Below are positions 25,450 to 37,223 of a stretch of DNA of 64,000 nt, piece after piece (positions within the stretch are counted from its first letter, which is position 1; each line of letters starts with the position of its first letter). A program made the position numbers and the translations under genes. The DNA comes from Sabellastarte sp. h YS-2021 (Eukaryota; Annelida; Polychaeta; Sabellida; Sabellidae): assembly GCA_964017235.1 (NCBI GenBank), contig OZ024933.1, positions 12,651,962 to 12,715,961 on the forward strand. Direction: 5' to 3'. The notes under the pieces were generated by a model. It saw only the letters and a list, made by a program, of their open reading frames with translations. It had not been told where the DNA came from and did not search any database.

Positions 25450-26390
25450 CTAATGAGGCATAACAAAGTTTTATTTGATGTATCAAGTACAAACAGTAAC
25501 TAGTTAGCCTCAAGATTAAACCACTGCTTTTTATACACAGTTAACTAGGGCCACCAAGATTCAAAACCTTAAGTAATGACATATATATATTGGCAAGATT
25601 CAAGACCTGACCCAAAATGTGGGCAGGTAAATTTAAACCCAAGGTCAAGAAGAGCTGAGGATACAAAGGTCAAAGGTGAGAGTTGATTTTAACCCAAAAG
25701 AAGAATATGAACTACCTTATACATAATAACAAATGAAGACAGTAATAAGGCATTGAGGCAATTTTATTTACATGTTAATACACATGTTAACATAAAGGAC
25801 AAGATTCTAAAAAATTTAAAACTAAAATTTGTAAAATATTAACCCAAAACGAGACTAGAGCTGATCAACGATATGGACTGAAAAGGTAGCAGAAATGATG
25901 GAGGAAGACTGAGATGAGTTTTGAAGGTAAGTTCACACTGCAAAACCACAACAAAGGGCCATGGGCCATGATGTTTTCCAAAGGGACATTATGATCAAAA
26001 GCCAAAGTAGCCCCAGACCTTCAAAAAGTGTTCGACCCATGGGCTGAAAGTGGAATACATAGAAAATTCAAAATTTTCTTGAGGGAATCTCCAATCTGAG
26101 TTTCAATTGCTGATGAATAAAGGGAAACTTGTTTGCAAACAATGGAGCTGTATGATGAAGGGGCCTAGACCTAATACGAGATTTGAGAGCTATGGTAGGT
26201 AACATGAAGATGTTTTCAATCTCTGGGAGTTGAATCAGATTATCAGGAATCTTAGTCTTGAAGAGTCTAAGTCCACTTTAGAAGTAAGTGGAACCAAAGG
26301 GGTGAATGAACAGATCCTGCCTGAATAAATATTGAGTTTGGTCAAACGTGGTGGAACTGTGTAGAGCAATATTTGACATCCTTAAAATCC
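25450..26390 (-). pseudogene. YR retroelement relic E0: tyrosine recombinase end and 3' repeat
   Basis: Reading down from about 26390 on minus, frames align with the C-terminal half of the recombinases of E1 and E4: LSNIALHSS (E1/E4 have LSN(I/L)(L/V)PHS), an IPDNLIQLPEIENI stretch, then RSGATLAFDHNVPLENIMAHG. The residue before RSG is a stop where E4 has the conserved Arg of H-x-F-R. The catalytic tyrosine region is lost after AHGP. The remaining sequence down to ~25450 resembles a terminal repeat by position only. No gag or RT is attached. Confidence 0.6.
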
Positions 26391-26700
26391 ATAAAAATTT
26401 GTCAAAAATATGGCCCTGTGCAATCTAACCTTTGTTTTTTATCTGGGTCATATCCTAAAATGTTTTTCTTCTATATTCCCAGACAAGCTTTTGTAATAAA
26501 TAAGAGATAGTGTAAGTTTTAGATGTTTGCTTCTAAAACTGTTCCTGGGAACAAATTAACGAGAAAATGTATTATGTTTGATGTTCCAAAAACAGCAAAA
26601 CAAAATATAATCAGATGTATCAATAATATACATTTGGTGAATATAATGATTTAATTAGTCACCTCAAAGGTAATGTTTCACCAGTTTGACAGTTGTCTCT

Positions 26701-26886
26701 CTAAAACAGTATTCTGTATCTTTCTGCACACCTCCTGTCATCTTCATCATTAATATCGAAATCATCAGTAATCCAATCAACTACATCAAATGGCACAGAC
26801 TCCATTTTGAAGTCTGAGAGTATCACCTCACACACTTTATGGTAGGAATAAGATGCTGCTTTTCTAAGGTCTCTGTGAGGTATTTC
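26701..26886 (-). CDS. Possible 3'-terminal coding exon of an unidentified minus-strand gene
   Basis: A strong minus-strand acceptor (TTTTATCTTATTTTCAG) ends just above 26886 and opens a 61-codon frame to TAG at 26701-26703. The protein is acidic at the end (motif DDFDINDEDDRR, then CAERYRILF) and has aromatic residues in VVDWITDDF. An ATTAAA about 50 nt after the stop could serve as poly(A) signal. It does not resemble the retroelement proteins around it. I could not place upstream exons; they may lie beyond E1 or be lost. It could also be chance. Confidence 0.4.
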   Translation of the reverse strand, partial: EIPHRDLRKAASYSYHKVCEVILSDFKMESVPFDVVDWITDDFDINDEDDRRCAERYRILF

Positions 26887-26899
26887 CTGAAAATAAGAT

Positions 26900-27600
26900 A
26901 AAATATTACAGAAAATTCTTCCCCTGTGTAAATGTATGTATTTGTGTTATATTCTTGTAAGGAGAATAATTTATCCATATGTAATCTGTATATAAAATGC
27001 CTTAGTCACACATTTCTCTGCAGAGGTAATCGGTTAAAAACGATTTGTGCTTCATAACTTACTTCTTATGGCTTTGTAAATAGACCACATATCTTGGAAG
27101 TTCAGATTGAAGAATGAACCAGAGTGTGCATCATTTCACCCTCTTCTTCACCCTTAATCCATGTACCTTTTAGTTTGGCTTGTAAGAGCTGACATTAAAA
27201 AAAGAAAGGCCCTAGCCCAGAGCAAGCCCTTCTGAAACTGTAATGAAGATATATTATCAAGACCTTACCACAGTGATCAACAACTTAAGTGCAGGAACCC
27301 ATTATAGTTCAGCTTATGATCCCAGCATGGACATTCCCCAGGGGACCCAAACCACTAAATTCAGAAGAAGGGAAATTTATAACATTTATTATCTACTTTT
27401 ATTTATTAAGACTTTTAAGATAGCATTATTACATACATTTGTAAACTTTAAGAGGACATTATGACATAAGTTATATGATTAATAAACATTGTCTTTAAAA
27501 CAGAATCTAACTAGAAATTTATCAACCAAGATCTATAACTTAGTAGACAAAGAGTTACGTTGCACAGGAAAATATAGATAATATTTGAAAAAGTGAAATC
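26900..27600. other. No gene recognised between possible exon and E1
   Basis: Short frames only. The part nearest 27600 may hold the 3' repeat of E1, but I could not pair it with a second copy. Confidence 0.35.
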
Positions 27601-27809
27601 TTTACAATGAGCGTAACTTTAACAGCACCATCCCGGTACAATTTATCATGGCAAAGGCAATGAATGAGAATGACCTTGAATAACAAAGTTAAGGTCAAAA
27701 CAAAGGTCATACCCGACCTTGGATAAACATGGGGTAAATTAACAAATTTAGAATTTGTACTACTTGAATAAAGTAAGCATCTAAAACACCCAGTAGAAAA
27801 GTAGGGACG

Positions 27810-28770
27810 TTATAGGGAAAGGTGATGTTGGAATGTAGAACTAACTGGGGATTTTGAAGTAGGAATAGACTGAATATAAGACCAGACAGCACTTGACTTC
27901 CAAGTAACATGTAGCATGATGTCTTTCATGTTAATCCCATGATTGAATGCCCAAGTCGCCCCAGTCCTTTGGAAATCGTCAAATTTCAGTGAGGGGTTCA
28001 AACCCAGGATGCAAGATATTGACGTCAAATGACATCTGGCCACAGAATCTGTTAATGAAACCAGGCCAGTGGATCTGGGAATTCTGAAGAGGGGTGAATC
28101 GCAGTCACCTGGCAATAGGGATAGCATAGTTTGAAGTGCTTGAATAGGACATAAAACAGAAGCTTTTAGATAAGGCATGGCAATGGTATGAATTTTTTAT
28201 CTATCTTGTAGGGTTTTCGACCACTTAATGATAACAGTGGAAGCTTGATGTGAGAAAATAACATCTCCGATAGCTAATTGACGAGTAGGATCAAAAGGAC
28301 TTGTGGAATGGGGCAAAATATTTGAAATTCTCAAGAAAGAGAAGAAAGCTAGCAAATACAATGGTTGAAGAATGAAAGGAAATTGTATCACATGCAGAAA
28401 TGATTCTAATCAATAAATACTCATCCAGGATGACTTTTGTCTTGGGGTAGGTATGAACTTGGAGTTTGGCAGCTTTGAGGAAATATTGTAGCTGTTGGTT
28501 TTGGAAAGGAATTGTATCTAAATCATATAATATAAAGGAAGCTCGAAGAGCAGCCATGTAGTTGGCAATATTTGACGGAGTAATAGCATTGTGTAGCAGA
28601 AACCCCATGAAAGCCAGTAAAATAACATGGCTTACCTGAGATAAGTGCAGCCCAGTGGTCCCAAAGAAGCCACACAAGTCCCTGAACATGCCTGTATCTG
28701 TTCTGTGAGTGGCAGGTCAAAAAGCTTGATGTAGCCTCTGGGCAGAGCTGATGGCCAGCTGGGCTGCAGG
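27810..28770 (-). pseudogene. E1 tyrosine recombinase, broken
   Basis: Four overlapping frames together cover the recombinase. The core-binding half includes SNIANYMAALRASFILY. The catalytic half has FFSFLRISNILPHS with the first catalytic Arg kept. The H-x-F-R motif of E4 is replaced by DDFQ in FDDFQRTGATWAFNHG, so His and Arg are gone. The C-terminal WKSSAVWSY still keeps the tyrosine. At least three frame breaks separate these parts. Confidence 0.75.
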
Positions 28771-28805
28771 AAACGGTAGATCAGGGAATAAAGAAATAGA
28801 CAGAA

Positions 28806-30743
28806 TCAAATAGAATAATTTAACTTAGTTAAATCAATATGAGTATCTGTCCAACAAAAACCAGGAAACATTTGTTGAAGTTTAAACTGTGGATTACAAG
28901 TAACAGTCCAACTAGAAAGCAGATCAGCTACCTGATTTTTGACACCAGGGAGGTGAATTATAATAATATCAATATTGAACATGGCAGTAATAAGCCACAC
29001 ATTTCTGGCACAGGTAGCCAGAAAATGGTCCCTAGTTTTATCTGATTTGAGGATTTCGACCAGTGCCAAATTGTCACAGTTGATTTTTATCCTTTTGTTG
29101 GACCATATATTGGCCCATACTTTAAGGGATACAACCACGTTCAACATTTCAAGTTGGGTAATATGAAGATTCATGAACCCAGATGGTAGAGGTAGAGCAT
29201 AAACTATGTTACCAAAACATGCACCTAGGCAGACAAAGAGGCATCAAGATTAACCTCATGATATATTTTATTGTCATAAAAAGTAACTCCATTAAATTGG
29301 TGCAAAACACTCTAAACCAATTTAAATCTTGGAAAAATTGATAAGATAATACAATGCAGTTACTATGGACATTATCTCTAAGAATTTGCAACATTCTATT
29401 CCAAAAACTCGTTATGTATAACAATGACCCTAGGAGTGACTGAAACCGATTTTTAGTGCTATTTAATTTCCACAAGTTTTTCTTGTGGAATGGACAGGGT
29501 ACATTCCAGAGTATGTACCTGTATTCCCAAGCAAATAACTGAGGTAGAAGGAGGTATAAACTTTGGCTGACTTACTTCAAGACCCAGTTCGTCAAGGAGG
29601 AAAAATAGCTTATGATAAGAATCATGAATTTTTGATGGCAGACCTATATATATATGTACTTTCCCGATCGGTGCCGAAATCTGAATGGCAGGGATCCGTC
29701 CAGGAATATGCTTTTATGACGAATTCCCAGAAGATCAATGTCACCCGGATGAATCTGGATATGTCTAAAGGCTCTTGTAGTGTCAACCTTATATATTAAG
29801 GCACCTGGACATAACTTTATTCCTAAGTAATGTCGTCAAGGGATGGATATTTGAGAATAAAATGAGATAAATAAATAAATAAACATTTTTGACTGCCAAG
29901 TTAACAGAAGCATTTTTAGGCCAACTAAGGTCGACAATGGTTCGTCTTTTATCTGAAATCTGTTTTTCCCTTGTCAAAGGAGAAATATGAATAGGAATGG
30001 TAGTTTCCTGAAAAGGGCCATAAAGATCACTAAAGGTTCTTCAGAAATATACTGTTCAATATTTTCAGCACATTCAATAGCTGACGTATGGTTAGCCTCA
30101 GAGGAAATTAATTGGGATTGCCTATCAAAATCCAGAAGAAATCCATATTCTATTAAATCAGGTAACTGTTTATCCCAACATTGAGACAAATATGACCGCC
30201 ATTTATCTGGATTCAACTGTGTTTTCACAGGGATGCAACAAATTTAACAAAATTTGGCACCTTGCTTTCACGAATTAGCCTATTAGCTTGCCATATATCT
30301 GGTACAGAATTCCACTGAATCAAAGGCCCCTTATATATCTTTAAATCGGTTAAGGGAATCTAACCAAACTGGCTACCATTCTGTTGAACACAAGCATTGT
30401 AATCTGCACAAGTAAACCTATCTTGCCACACCTCTGTAGGTATGTTTTTCACTTGATCACCTAGGACTTCTTCATGCATTGGTTGTTCTACTATTTGTAC
30501 TTGTTGATTATTGTTTGAGGAAACTTTAGAACTACTAACTTGATTGTGACATTCAGTATAATTTTTTGGTTTATTTTCCGATGGGTAAAAAGACTGGTCT
30601 TTCTGATTAGATTCACTGAGATTTTGTGCAAAAAATTTATCCCCTACAGAATGATCTACTTCACTTTCAATTGAAAAGCCATGAAACCTATTATGTAAAG
30701 GGATAAGGTCTACAGAAGCAGTTGGTGAATGCTTTCTGCGCAT
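28806..30743 (-). pseudogene. pol: E1 reverse transcriptase-RNase H, broken
   Basis: The frame at 30743-30360 is the polar linker. Next come QLNPDKWRSYLSQCWDKQLP and GFLLDFDR (30228 down), then MTREKQ and RRTIVDLSWPK (29977-29789). An IYKVDTTRAFRH block near 29770 is out of frame and is followed by LLGIRHKSIFLDGSLPF. The following segment, which should hold the YxDD catalytic box, is missing: the sequence jumps to the LDELGLEVSQPKF block near 29560. RNase H follows at 29475-28806 with LEMLNVVVSLKVW, INCDNLALVEIL and VADLLSSW. Confidence 0.8.
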
Positions 30744-31112
30744 AGGTGCATTGCAAGCTTGAGTTTGTTCTGTCTCTACACAGGCAGCGACATCATCCTG
30801 AGTTGAGGGCCTTGTATGTGCACAAGATTGAACATTAAAGGTAACCGGTTTATTGATTTTAAGAAAGCCTTTGCATTCCTATCAGGAGTTTGACGGATGC
30901 AGGAAGCCGAAACCGAAAGTCGTGATTTTTGACCTACTACCTGGCATAAGACCTGCCATTCCATGTATTTGCAAAAGAATTCCCTTTTTTAAACCACTGA
31001 GAAATAATGTTTTTGTCTGCTGACAATTCCTTAAGTGCCAATTTTTTGTCAATGATTTTTGACCAGACATGCCTAGTAACAGTTACTTTGGAATGGCCAG
31101 CCACGCTCAGAT

Positions 31113-32308
31113 TCATTCGTTTTTTGCTTGCTTATTCTTGCTTCTACATTCAGTTTCAGCACGTGCAAAATTTTTTCCTTTTGAAAAACAAAAAGAACAT
31201 ATGTGCTTGTATAAAACACCTGTGGTTTCATGGGTAGCCGAATGGTGACAAGTACCTTGGTTGTAAAAATTGCAAGGCATATATTTTGTGATTTTTGATT
31301 TCCTGACATTTTGGGTAGGATTTGAGGTAGTGTGAACAATGTGTCTTTGAGCATGGGCCCTTCTAACTCTGTCTACTAAGTCTGTTTGAATATAGTCAGA
31401 GATCTCGCCTTGTTCCATCCTACACAGTAGGACTGCATGGCTGGCCTTTGCCACAGACCAGGAGAAATCATTGGAGTCGTCCAAAAGTTTTAACAAATAG
31501 TCTAACATGACATCTTTTTTTTTAAATTTTGTTCTTCCCTCATAGTAGGGCAAAGCCAGGCACCCACTGGTCCATGGTTAACTGGTCATATGAGACTCGT
31601 TCTTTCATATTTCCAGCCAAAACATGTTCATGGGGCTACTTTATACGATGTTTCACAAAAATATCAACAGTACCACCCCTCAAAGATTTAATTTTTGAAT
31701 CCATACCTGAATTTGTTAGTTGCTGTAATTCTTTAAGTCTTTTTGCTGTATGTTTGCATTCTGTCTAATAACTGCTAAGGAAGGGACACTAGTAGGAGTA
31801 AATAGTTAATTTGCAGTGTCAGGTAATGTGGTAGTTATGGTTGAGTGACCAGTACTTTCAGTAATTTTGTTGACTTGTTTTGTTGTGGCCTTTGAACGAG
31901 TATGAGTACTTCTGTTTTTGATCTTTGCCAAATCATTTGATTTCTAGCAATGCCCTTTCTCAAGCTTATGCAAGCGCTGAAGAATTTCAGTCAATTCAGC
32001 CAAAATTTGTTGATTTATAGCCGTCTAGGCATCTATAGTATGAGAAACAGAAGTACTGGATTGTTCAGCTTGGAACTTATTAAAGACTGGTTCCGACTGC
32101 CCGCATCACCCAAATCAGATGCATCAACTATGTCATTACAGGTTAACTCACTGTCTGACGACTGGCTATCACACCCCTGCTGGTTGGAAGTACTGGGACC
32201 TGCCCCCAGCAGTTGTGTGACAAAGTCCACATAGCCATCCAGCTGTGTATGAATCTGTGTATCTTCTTGCTTGCAAATCACAAGTTGTACTTTTTTGTTT
32301 TTTTCCAT
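31113..32308 (-). pseudogene. gag: E1 gag-like gene, broken
   Basis: The N-terminal frame (32308-32033) starts MEKNKK and is polar, then breaks. The C-terminal frame (31553-31113) holds the conserved block MLDYLLKLLDDSNDFSW followed by HAVLLCRMEQGEI and RVRRAHAQ, closely matching gag of E4. It then has a cysteine/histidine cluster (CNFYNQGTCHH ... HICSFC ... C), likely a nucleic-acid-binding zinc finger. The gene between 31553 and 32033 is out of frame. Confidence 0.75.
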
Positions 32309-32579
32309 GAGTCAAGTGATTACTAAAAGCATATGTAAAAAAAACTTGATAAAAAACTAAGAAGAAAATTGGCTGATGGAAAAGCAAAATTTTATTTTTT
32401 CAATGTTATCCCTTCCAGATTTAGAATGCAAATGGAAGAAGGGTCAGTAGGTTGAAAGCAGGGAGATACAATGACCAATCAAAAGAGAGATTAGAAACAG
32501 CATGGCGGTGGGACCTAAAACAAATATTAAGGTCCCCCCAGGAATGACCTAGTTGGCACCAAAGTGCCAGCCTGAAAAT

Positions 32580-33450
32580 TTGTCTCCTAGGTAGATAAAT
32601 GAACTTATTTTTATTTTTGTATTGTTGTTATCCTTACATTGCTGATTTGCCATTGTTGTCTTTCAAATTGATGTCACACATATGTAGCAATATGGAGTAT
32701 GTGGCACTGCATGTACTATCATCTACATAATTCCCAGAAGTCATGTCAATAGAAATATGGGTGTTGTCCCATTATCTCCTTTGAAGTTCACAACATGTTT
32801 TATATTCACCCGTAGTTCGATAGTTGATGGCCAACATTTAGTGGTGGCATTCAATAAAGCATTTGATAAAATATCACTGAAAACACATTGGCAAAATGAC
32901 ATAAGAATTGTGTATGGTGACAAACACATATAATATGTTGTTTATTTTGTTAATTCTGAAAGAAATAGCACTTAAGTGACACTCAATAAACTTACCTAGG
33001 AAATAATTACCGAGTGTCATGATTTGAATTTTTTACACATGACCTATTTAGAGAGTTAACAGTTGACAATGCATTGTTTAGGCTTGGTCAGTGAAATACA
33101 TTGATTTGTTTCTTACTATATATTTGGGCCTTCTCTGTCCAGAATCCCAAAGACTGAGTCACACTTTGGCAGAAATGCTTGTTAGGAAGCACAGCAAGGT
33201 TCATCCTACCCTCCATTTTTTGCAATCACTGTCAGTGGCAGTGTGACATCATCACACACTTTGATTGTGCCTATATATTGGCTTACACATAAGCCTTTTC
33301 AGCAATTTATCCCTGTACTTAGCAGCCGCCCTGTGAAAGGCTTTATTTAATTAATTTTTACAAAAATTTTACAAATTTTCCTGATCACAGTGATTTGTCA
33401 GAAAAAGAATGTAAAAATTCATGCTGTATTAAAATTAGCATTTAAAAACA
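32580..33450. other. No gene recognised
   Basis: A 62-codon minus frame (32929-32741) ends in a short patterned stretch (LRVNIKHVVNFKGDNG) that I do not recognise. Nothing else is supported. Confidence 0.35.
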
Positions 33451-33459
33451 TACAAAGAC

Positions 33460-33870
33460 TACATGGTTGCCTTTTAAAGATGAGTCTCGAATAAAGATTC
33501 AAGTCTAATTAATTGGTCTGTTGTAGTTTGACCTTTTGTAAAGCCATTTTGATATTTTGTAAAAATATTATTTTTCTCAAGGACCAAACTAATCTAGTAT
33601 TAATCATTCTTTTTATGGTTTGCATAAACAGCTAATCAGAGATATGGAATAATTATATGGGTTTTTAGTCTTTGCCTGGTTTAAGAATAGGTATCACTGT
33701 GGCCTTTTTTCATCATTCAGGAATTTCAACTGAAGCACATATATCATTAAATATATCAAGTAACACTATTATTGAGTGTTGGTAGATGTTTAAGCAGTTG
33801 ATAATGAATTTCAGTGGCTGTTTCATGAGATTCTTTTTCAGAGCATCACTAATGTAAAATCCTTGACAAC
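33460..33870 (-). pseudogene. Jockey-like LINE reverse transcriptase fragment
   Basis: On minus, with stops and a frame shift, the RT entry blocks of non-LTR elements appear in order: KKATVIPILKPGKD, a decayed YRPISL region, RMINTRLVWSLRK, and NGFTKGQTTTDQLIRLE. It lies downstream (in minus sense) of the endonuclease piece at 34925-35690, so it is probably the same LINE copy, separated by the Penelope-like sequence. Confidence 0.7.
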
Positions 33871-34920
33871 TCAATATGTCTTTGTTTGGAAGTCATGTTT
33901 CAAACTTTGGTGTACACCACTTTAACAGCGTAAACTGCATGTGGTTGTGGTTATGTCTTTCACTTTTGAAGTGTCTTTAGACTGGTGTTACTTGTCCATC
34001 AATTTTAGACTGTAGCTTTGTCTTCATACATCCTTCTTCTAAGTGCCTTGGGGGTTTCTTCTACCTAATGTTTTTGGCATTTAGTGCAGGTAATCAGATA
34101 TATGACGTTGCTTAGTTCACATGTGACTTGTTTCGGTAAGTTTATTGCTTTGTGTGAATTTTTGGTAAAGAAACATATGATTGCTAATTTCTTCTTGATC
34201 ATGGGCAGTATGTGCATTTGCCTAATCTGGTGCAAACTGGTACATATTGTGAAGTAGATGTATTTTCTTGGGGTGGATATACTGTAGTTGAGCTTGTGAG
34301 CATATCCCTCCAAATTCAGTCTTCTGAATCCTACCATTGCTTTGGTACTAAAGTTTGGTCCAAAATCAGGACTATTGGAAATAATGTTCCAATTTTTGTG
34401 GATTACTTCTTTAATATAAGATTTGAGGGGTTATAGTAAGTAACCATTATTAGAGTGGTACTTGGGCTTTTCTCCTTTGCGTCCAGTAAATCATCCTAAG
34501 TGAATTTTGAGGCTCTTTTGAGGTGTTTTAATGGCCTTTTCTGGATAACTTCACATCAGATTATATGTGATCAGTTTATCTGACTGTTCGCAAAGTCAGT
34601 GTCATGTGCAGATCCTTCTTAGTCTTAGGAACTGTCCATGCCGCCCCTTTGTCTTGAATGGGTTGTCATAGGAAGAGCTGTAATGTAGGTATAGGTGAGT
34701 ATCAGTTGGTTTTTTATACAGTGTGGTGTATAGTTTTCTGTTCTCATTTATTTTGACAGTGGTGTCCAGGAAGTTGATACTGGAGACATTAAATGTGTGT
34801 CATTAAATTATCTTCCCCATGTGTCCATATCATGAAGATGTCATTAATAAATCTTAACCATATTAGTGGTTTGAGTTCCCAATTCTCTAGTGCTTTTGTC
34901 TCAAAGTAAAAGAATGCATA
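33870..34920 (-). pseudogene. Penelope-like element fragment (RT C-terminus and GIY-YIG start)
   Basis: On minus: FINDIFMIWTHGEDNL (RT catalytic block with an Asn where Asp is expected, then Asp), KLYTTLYKKPTDTHLYLHY, and the thumb-like FLRLRRICT. The frame 34337-34065 continues PKQVTCELSNVIYLITCTKCQKHYVG, written here in pieces: SNVIYLITC, then KCQKHYVG. This is the start of the GIY-YIG endonuclease typical of Penelope-like elements, but the rest is lost in stops. It is flanked on both sides by LINE sequence in the same orientation, suggesting nested insertion. Confidence 0.72.
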
Positions 34921-34924
34921 TTGA

Positions 34925-36575
34925 TATCTAAAGTACATTGATGTTTGAATTTTGGCCAATCGGCTTTTTTAAGATTCCAATGAGGAACATTGTCCTTAGG
35001 CATACTCTTAACTATGTCAGTAAAAATAGGAAAATTGTCACTACCAGACTGATCTGAATAGCCCTGCCATGCAAAATCAAGAAAAAACAGATGCAGAACA
35101 TAAAGACAAATCCAATGAGGTGAATGAACCAGATGCAGGATGAAAGTAGGTAGCTTACTAATCATTAAGTTAACAAATATTGGAGGATTCAAGAAGATGC
35201 TTACATTGTACCTAAATGCAGATGCAGGGTGAAAGTAGGTAGGTTACTTATTAAGTCAACAAATATTGGAGGATTCTTATTGTTCAACCTTATTACCTAG
35301 TCTGTTTTCAAGATCACTTTGTGCAACACCAGAACGTGGGGGAAAATATATATTACATACAGTTGAAGTTTTATGTAGACCTACTTTTACAGCAACTTCT
35401 TGCAGTTGTGTATCTAACTTAAGTACCTCATGGGGTATACCTTCCATAAAAAGATAGAGCAGTCACAAATGTCTCTCCCATCTACCTCTAACACACATAT
35501 ATAAAATAATGATCAAATCCTGTAAGATTTACATAATCTGTATCTTAAAATCGGTTTCCTGCAAAGCTAAAATGTAGGGTTTAAAATTGGAAATTAAATG
35601 TTACATTTCTTCAAAGTTTGACCTAAAGCTATGGCAGTTCCACTGTAGTATACTTTCATTTGATTCCATTAATTATACTTTTATTCCCACCCCGCCCTTG
35701 TGAATTTGTAATTGGACATTCTTTTACACTTATTCACTGTAACTGTCATTGAAAGCATCATATTTGTTGTATTGTTTAACACGGTCATTAGATCCCCTGT
35801 GTTGTTTGGTCAAATATACTTTCCTTTGACTTATTTTCAATTTAATGGGGTCATTTTAAGATGTACTTGTCTGACTTGATGCACTGGTTTTTTTTCACTT
35901 TAGCTGTTTGTTTTTCGACTGTACAATTTTTTGATTGTTTTGGCCAAGTCATTTCTGTTTGTATTTCTATGTTCACAGTTTTCACCACAGTTTTGGTTGT
36001 TGCTGCCGCTTGGGCATAGGTTGTCTTCACTGAATTGAATATGTCAATTTGCCTCTTGCCTGATATGTAAGACTTTCATATTTCAGCCTTCATTCTCTGT
36101 ATTTCTTTCTCTTCTTACCATTTTGGAAGAAAATGGATTTTCGGATTATGATTTCCTTGGCAATTAACGCTGATTGATTTCTGACATTTGACTGGATTAG
36201 GAATAAACTGTGACACAGCCAGCCTGTAGTAACCAGTCCTGATATATTTTGGTAAGGTCTGGCTTTGAAATGTCAATATAAAAATTCCTGTTTGCTTCCT
36301 AAACCATCTCTGAATACAGTTATCCTGTCCAGGTTGATGATACCCTCATCTTTTAGGCCTTCAGGTATTTCTTTATCAGTGTAGTTTTTCATGGACATCC
36401 AATGACTCCTTTTGGTGTTTAAGCTATAGTAAAGAGATACATAGATTGAGATCACATTGTCAATGCTCAAGCTCAATTTGGTCGTTTTGAACAGTTTACT
36501 GCTTTTAGTTCCCTTGTCTACTTCAACCAAGATGTCTCCATTCCTGAACTCTTTTGGTGCGATTGGCGACATCCA
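34925..36575 (-). pseudogene. Jockey-like LINE: ORF1 C-terminus and AP endonuclease
   Basis: The frame 36572-36273 matches the ORF1 RNA-binding region of jockey-type LINEs: FRNGDILVEVDKGTKSSKL, a SLNTKRSHW stretch, then IPEGLKDEGIINLDRITVFR. Near 35690 a new frame begins ESILQWNCHSFRSNFEEM and then LALQETDF, the start of an AP-like endonuclease. VCNIYFPPRSG follows near 35350. The frame 35192-34887 has SDQSGSDNFPIF and WNLKKADWPKF, the end of the endonuclease. Stops interrupt all parts. ORF1 stops abruptly at the piggyBac TTAA site. Confidence 0.75.
35132..35276. repeat. Short tandem duplication inside the LINE endonuclease
   Basis: A ~58-bp segment from GATGCAGG to GGAGGATTC occurs at 35132-35190 and again, slightly diverged, at 35221-35276. 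It duplicates part of the endonuclease coding sequence and is a local rearrangement of the relic. Confidence 0.8.
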
Positions 36576-37223
36576 TCAACATATATTAAAAGCGCGACGT
36601 TGACGTAAATTTTAAACAGGTCATTGCGGAATAGTTTTTCGTAAGTTTGGTAGTTTTGCCAGTGAGTAGCAAATGAGAAAACAGTATTTTTTCATTGTCC
36701 GAGTCCTTGACCAATGAAATATCAGTAGGAAGTAATACATTTTGTTTGCTTCTCATTGGCCAACTGCTATCCAATAGAATGTGAGTATTCATTGATTGAC
36801 AAGCTCTCTGCTAGAGATGTGCACTGATGAATGTATGCATGTATAGGTTCATTTACAAATGAGAAAATAGGATTTTTTTCATTGGCTGAGTCTTTGTTCA
36901 ATGAAATATCAATTGGAAGTAATATATTTTCTTTGAAAAGTATATTGTTTTGCATTGAAGGATTAAAATTGGTTTTGAATTGTGTTTTATTTTTTGATGA
37001 AAAACTTTAGCTATTGTGAACATATTGTGAACTCACGTAAAACTTACATGACAACATTTTATCAGTATTTTTTAAATAAACAAGTGTTTCTAATTGTTTG
37101 AAATTATTTTTTGTTCTATTTCTATTATTTTTATTTACCAACTTAATTGTTTATCTGATTTCAATATTTAAAGTTTTAGTCTCAATATTTTTACTGTTTC
37201 TACTCACTCCAAAACTTAATTAA

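Larger units (their letters stand above)
27600..32550 (-). mobile_element. Ngaro/DIRS-like YR retrotransposon E1 (decayed)
   Basis: On minus the order is gag (32308 to ~31113), linker and RT-RNase H (30743 to 28806), YR (~28770 to 27810): the gene order of Ngaro-type elements, with no methyltransferase seen. Every gene carries stops and frameshifts. The RT has lost its catalytic region and the YR has lost its H-x-x-R residues. Outer limits are approximate, because I could not match the terminal repeats. Confidence 0.8.
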
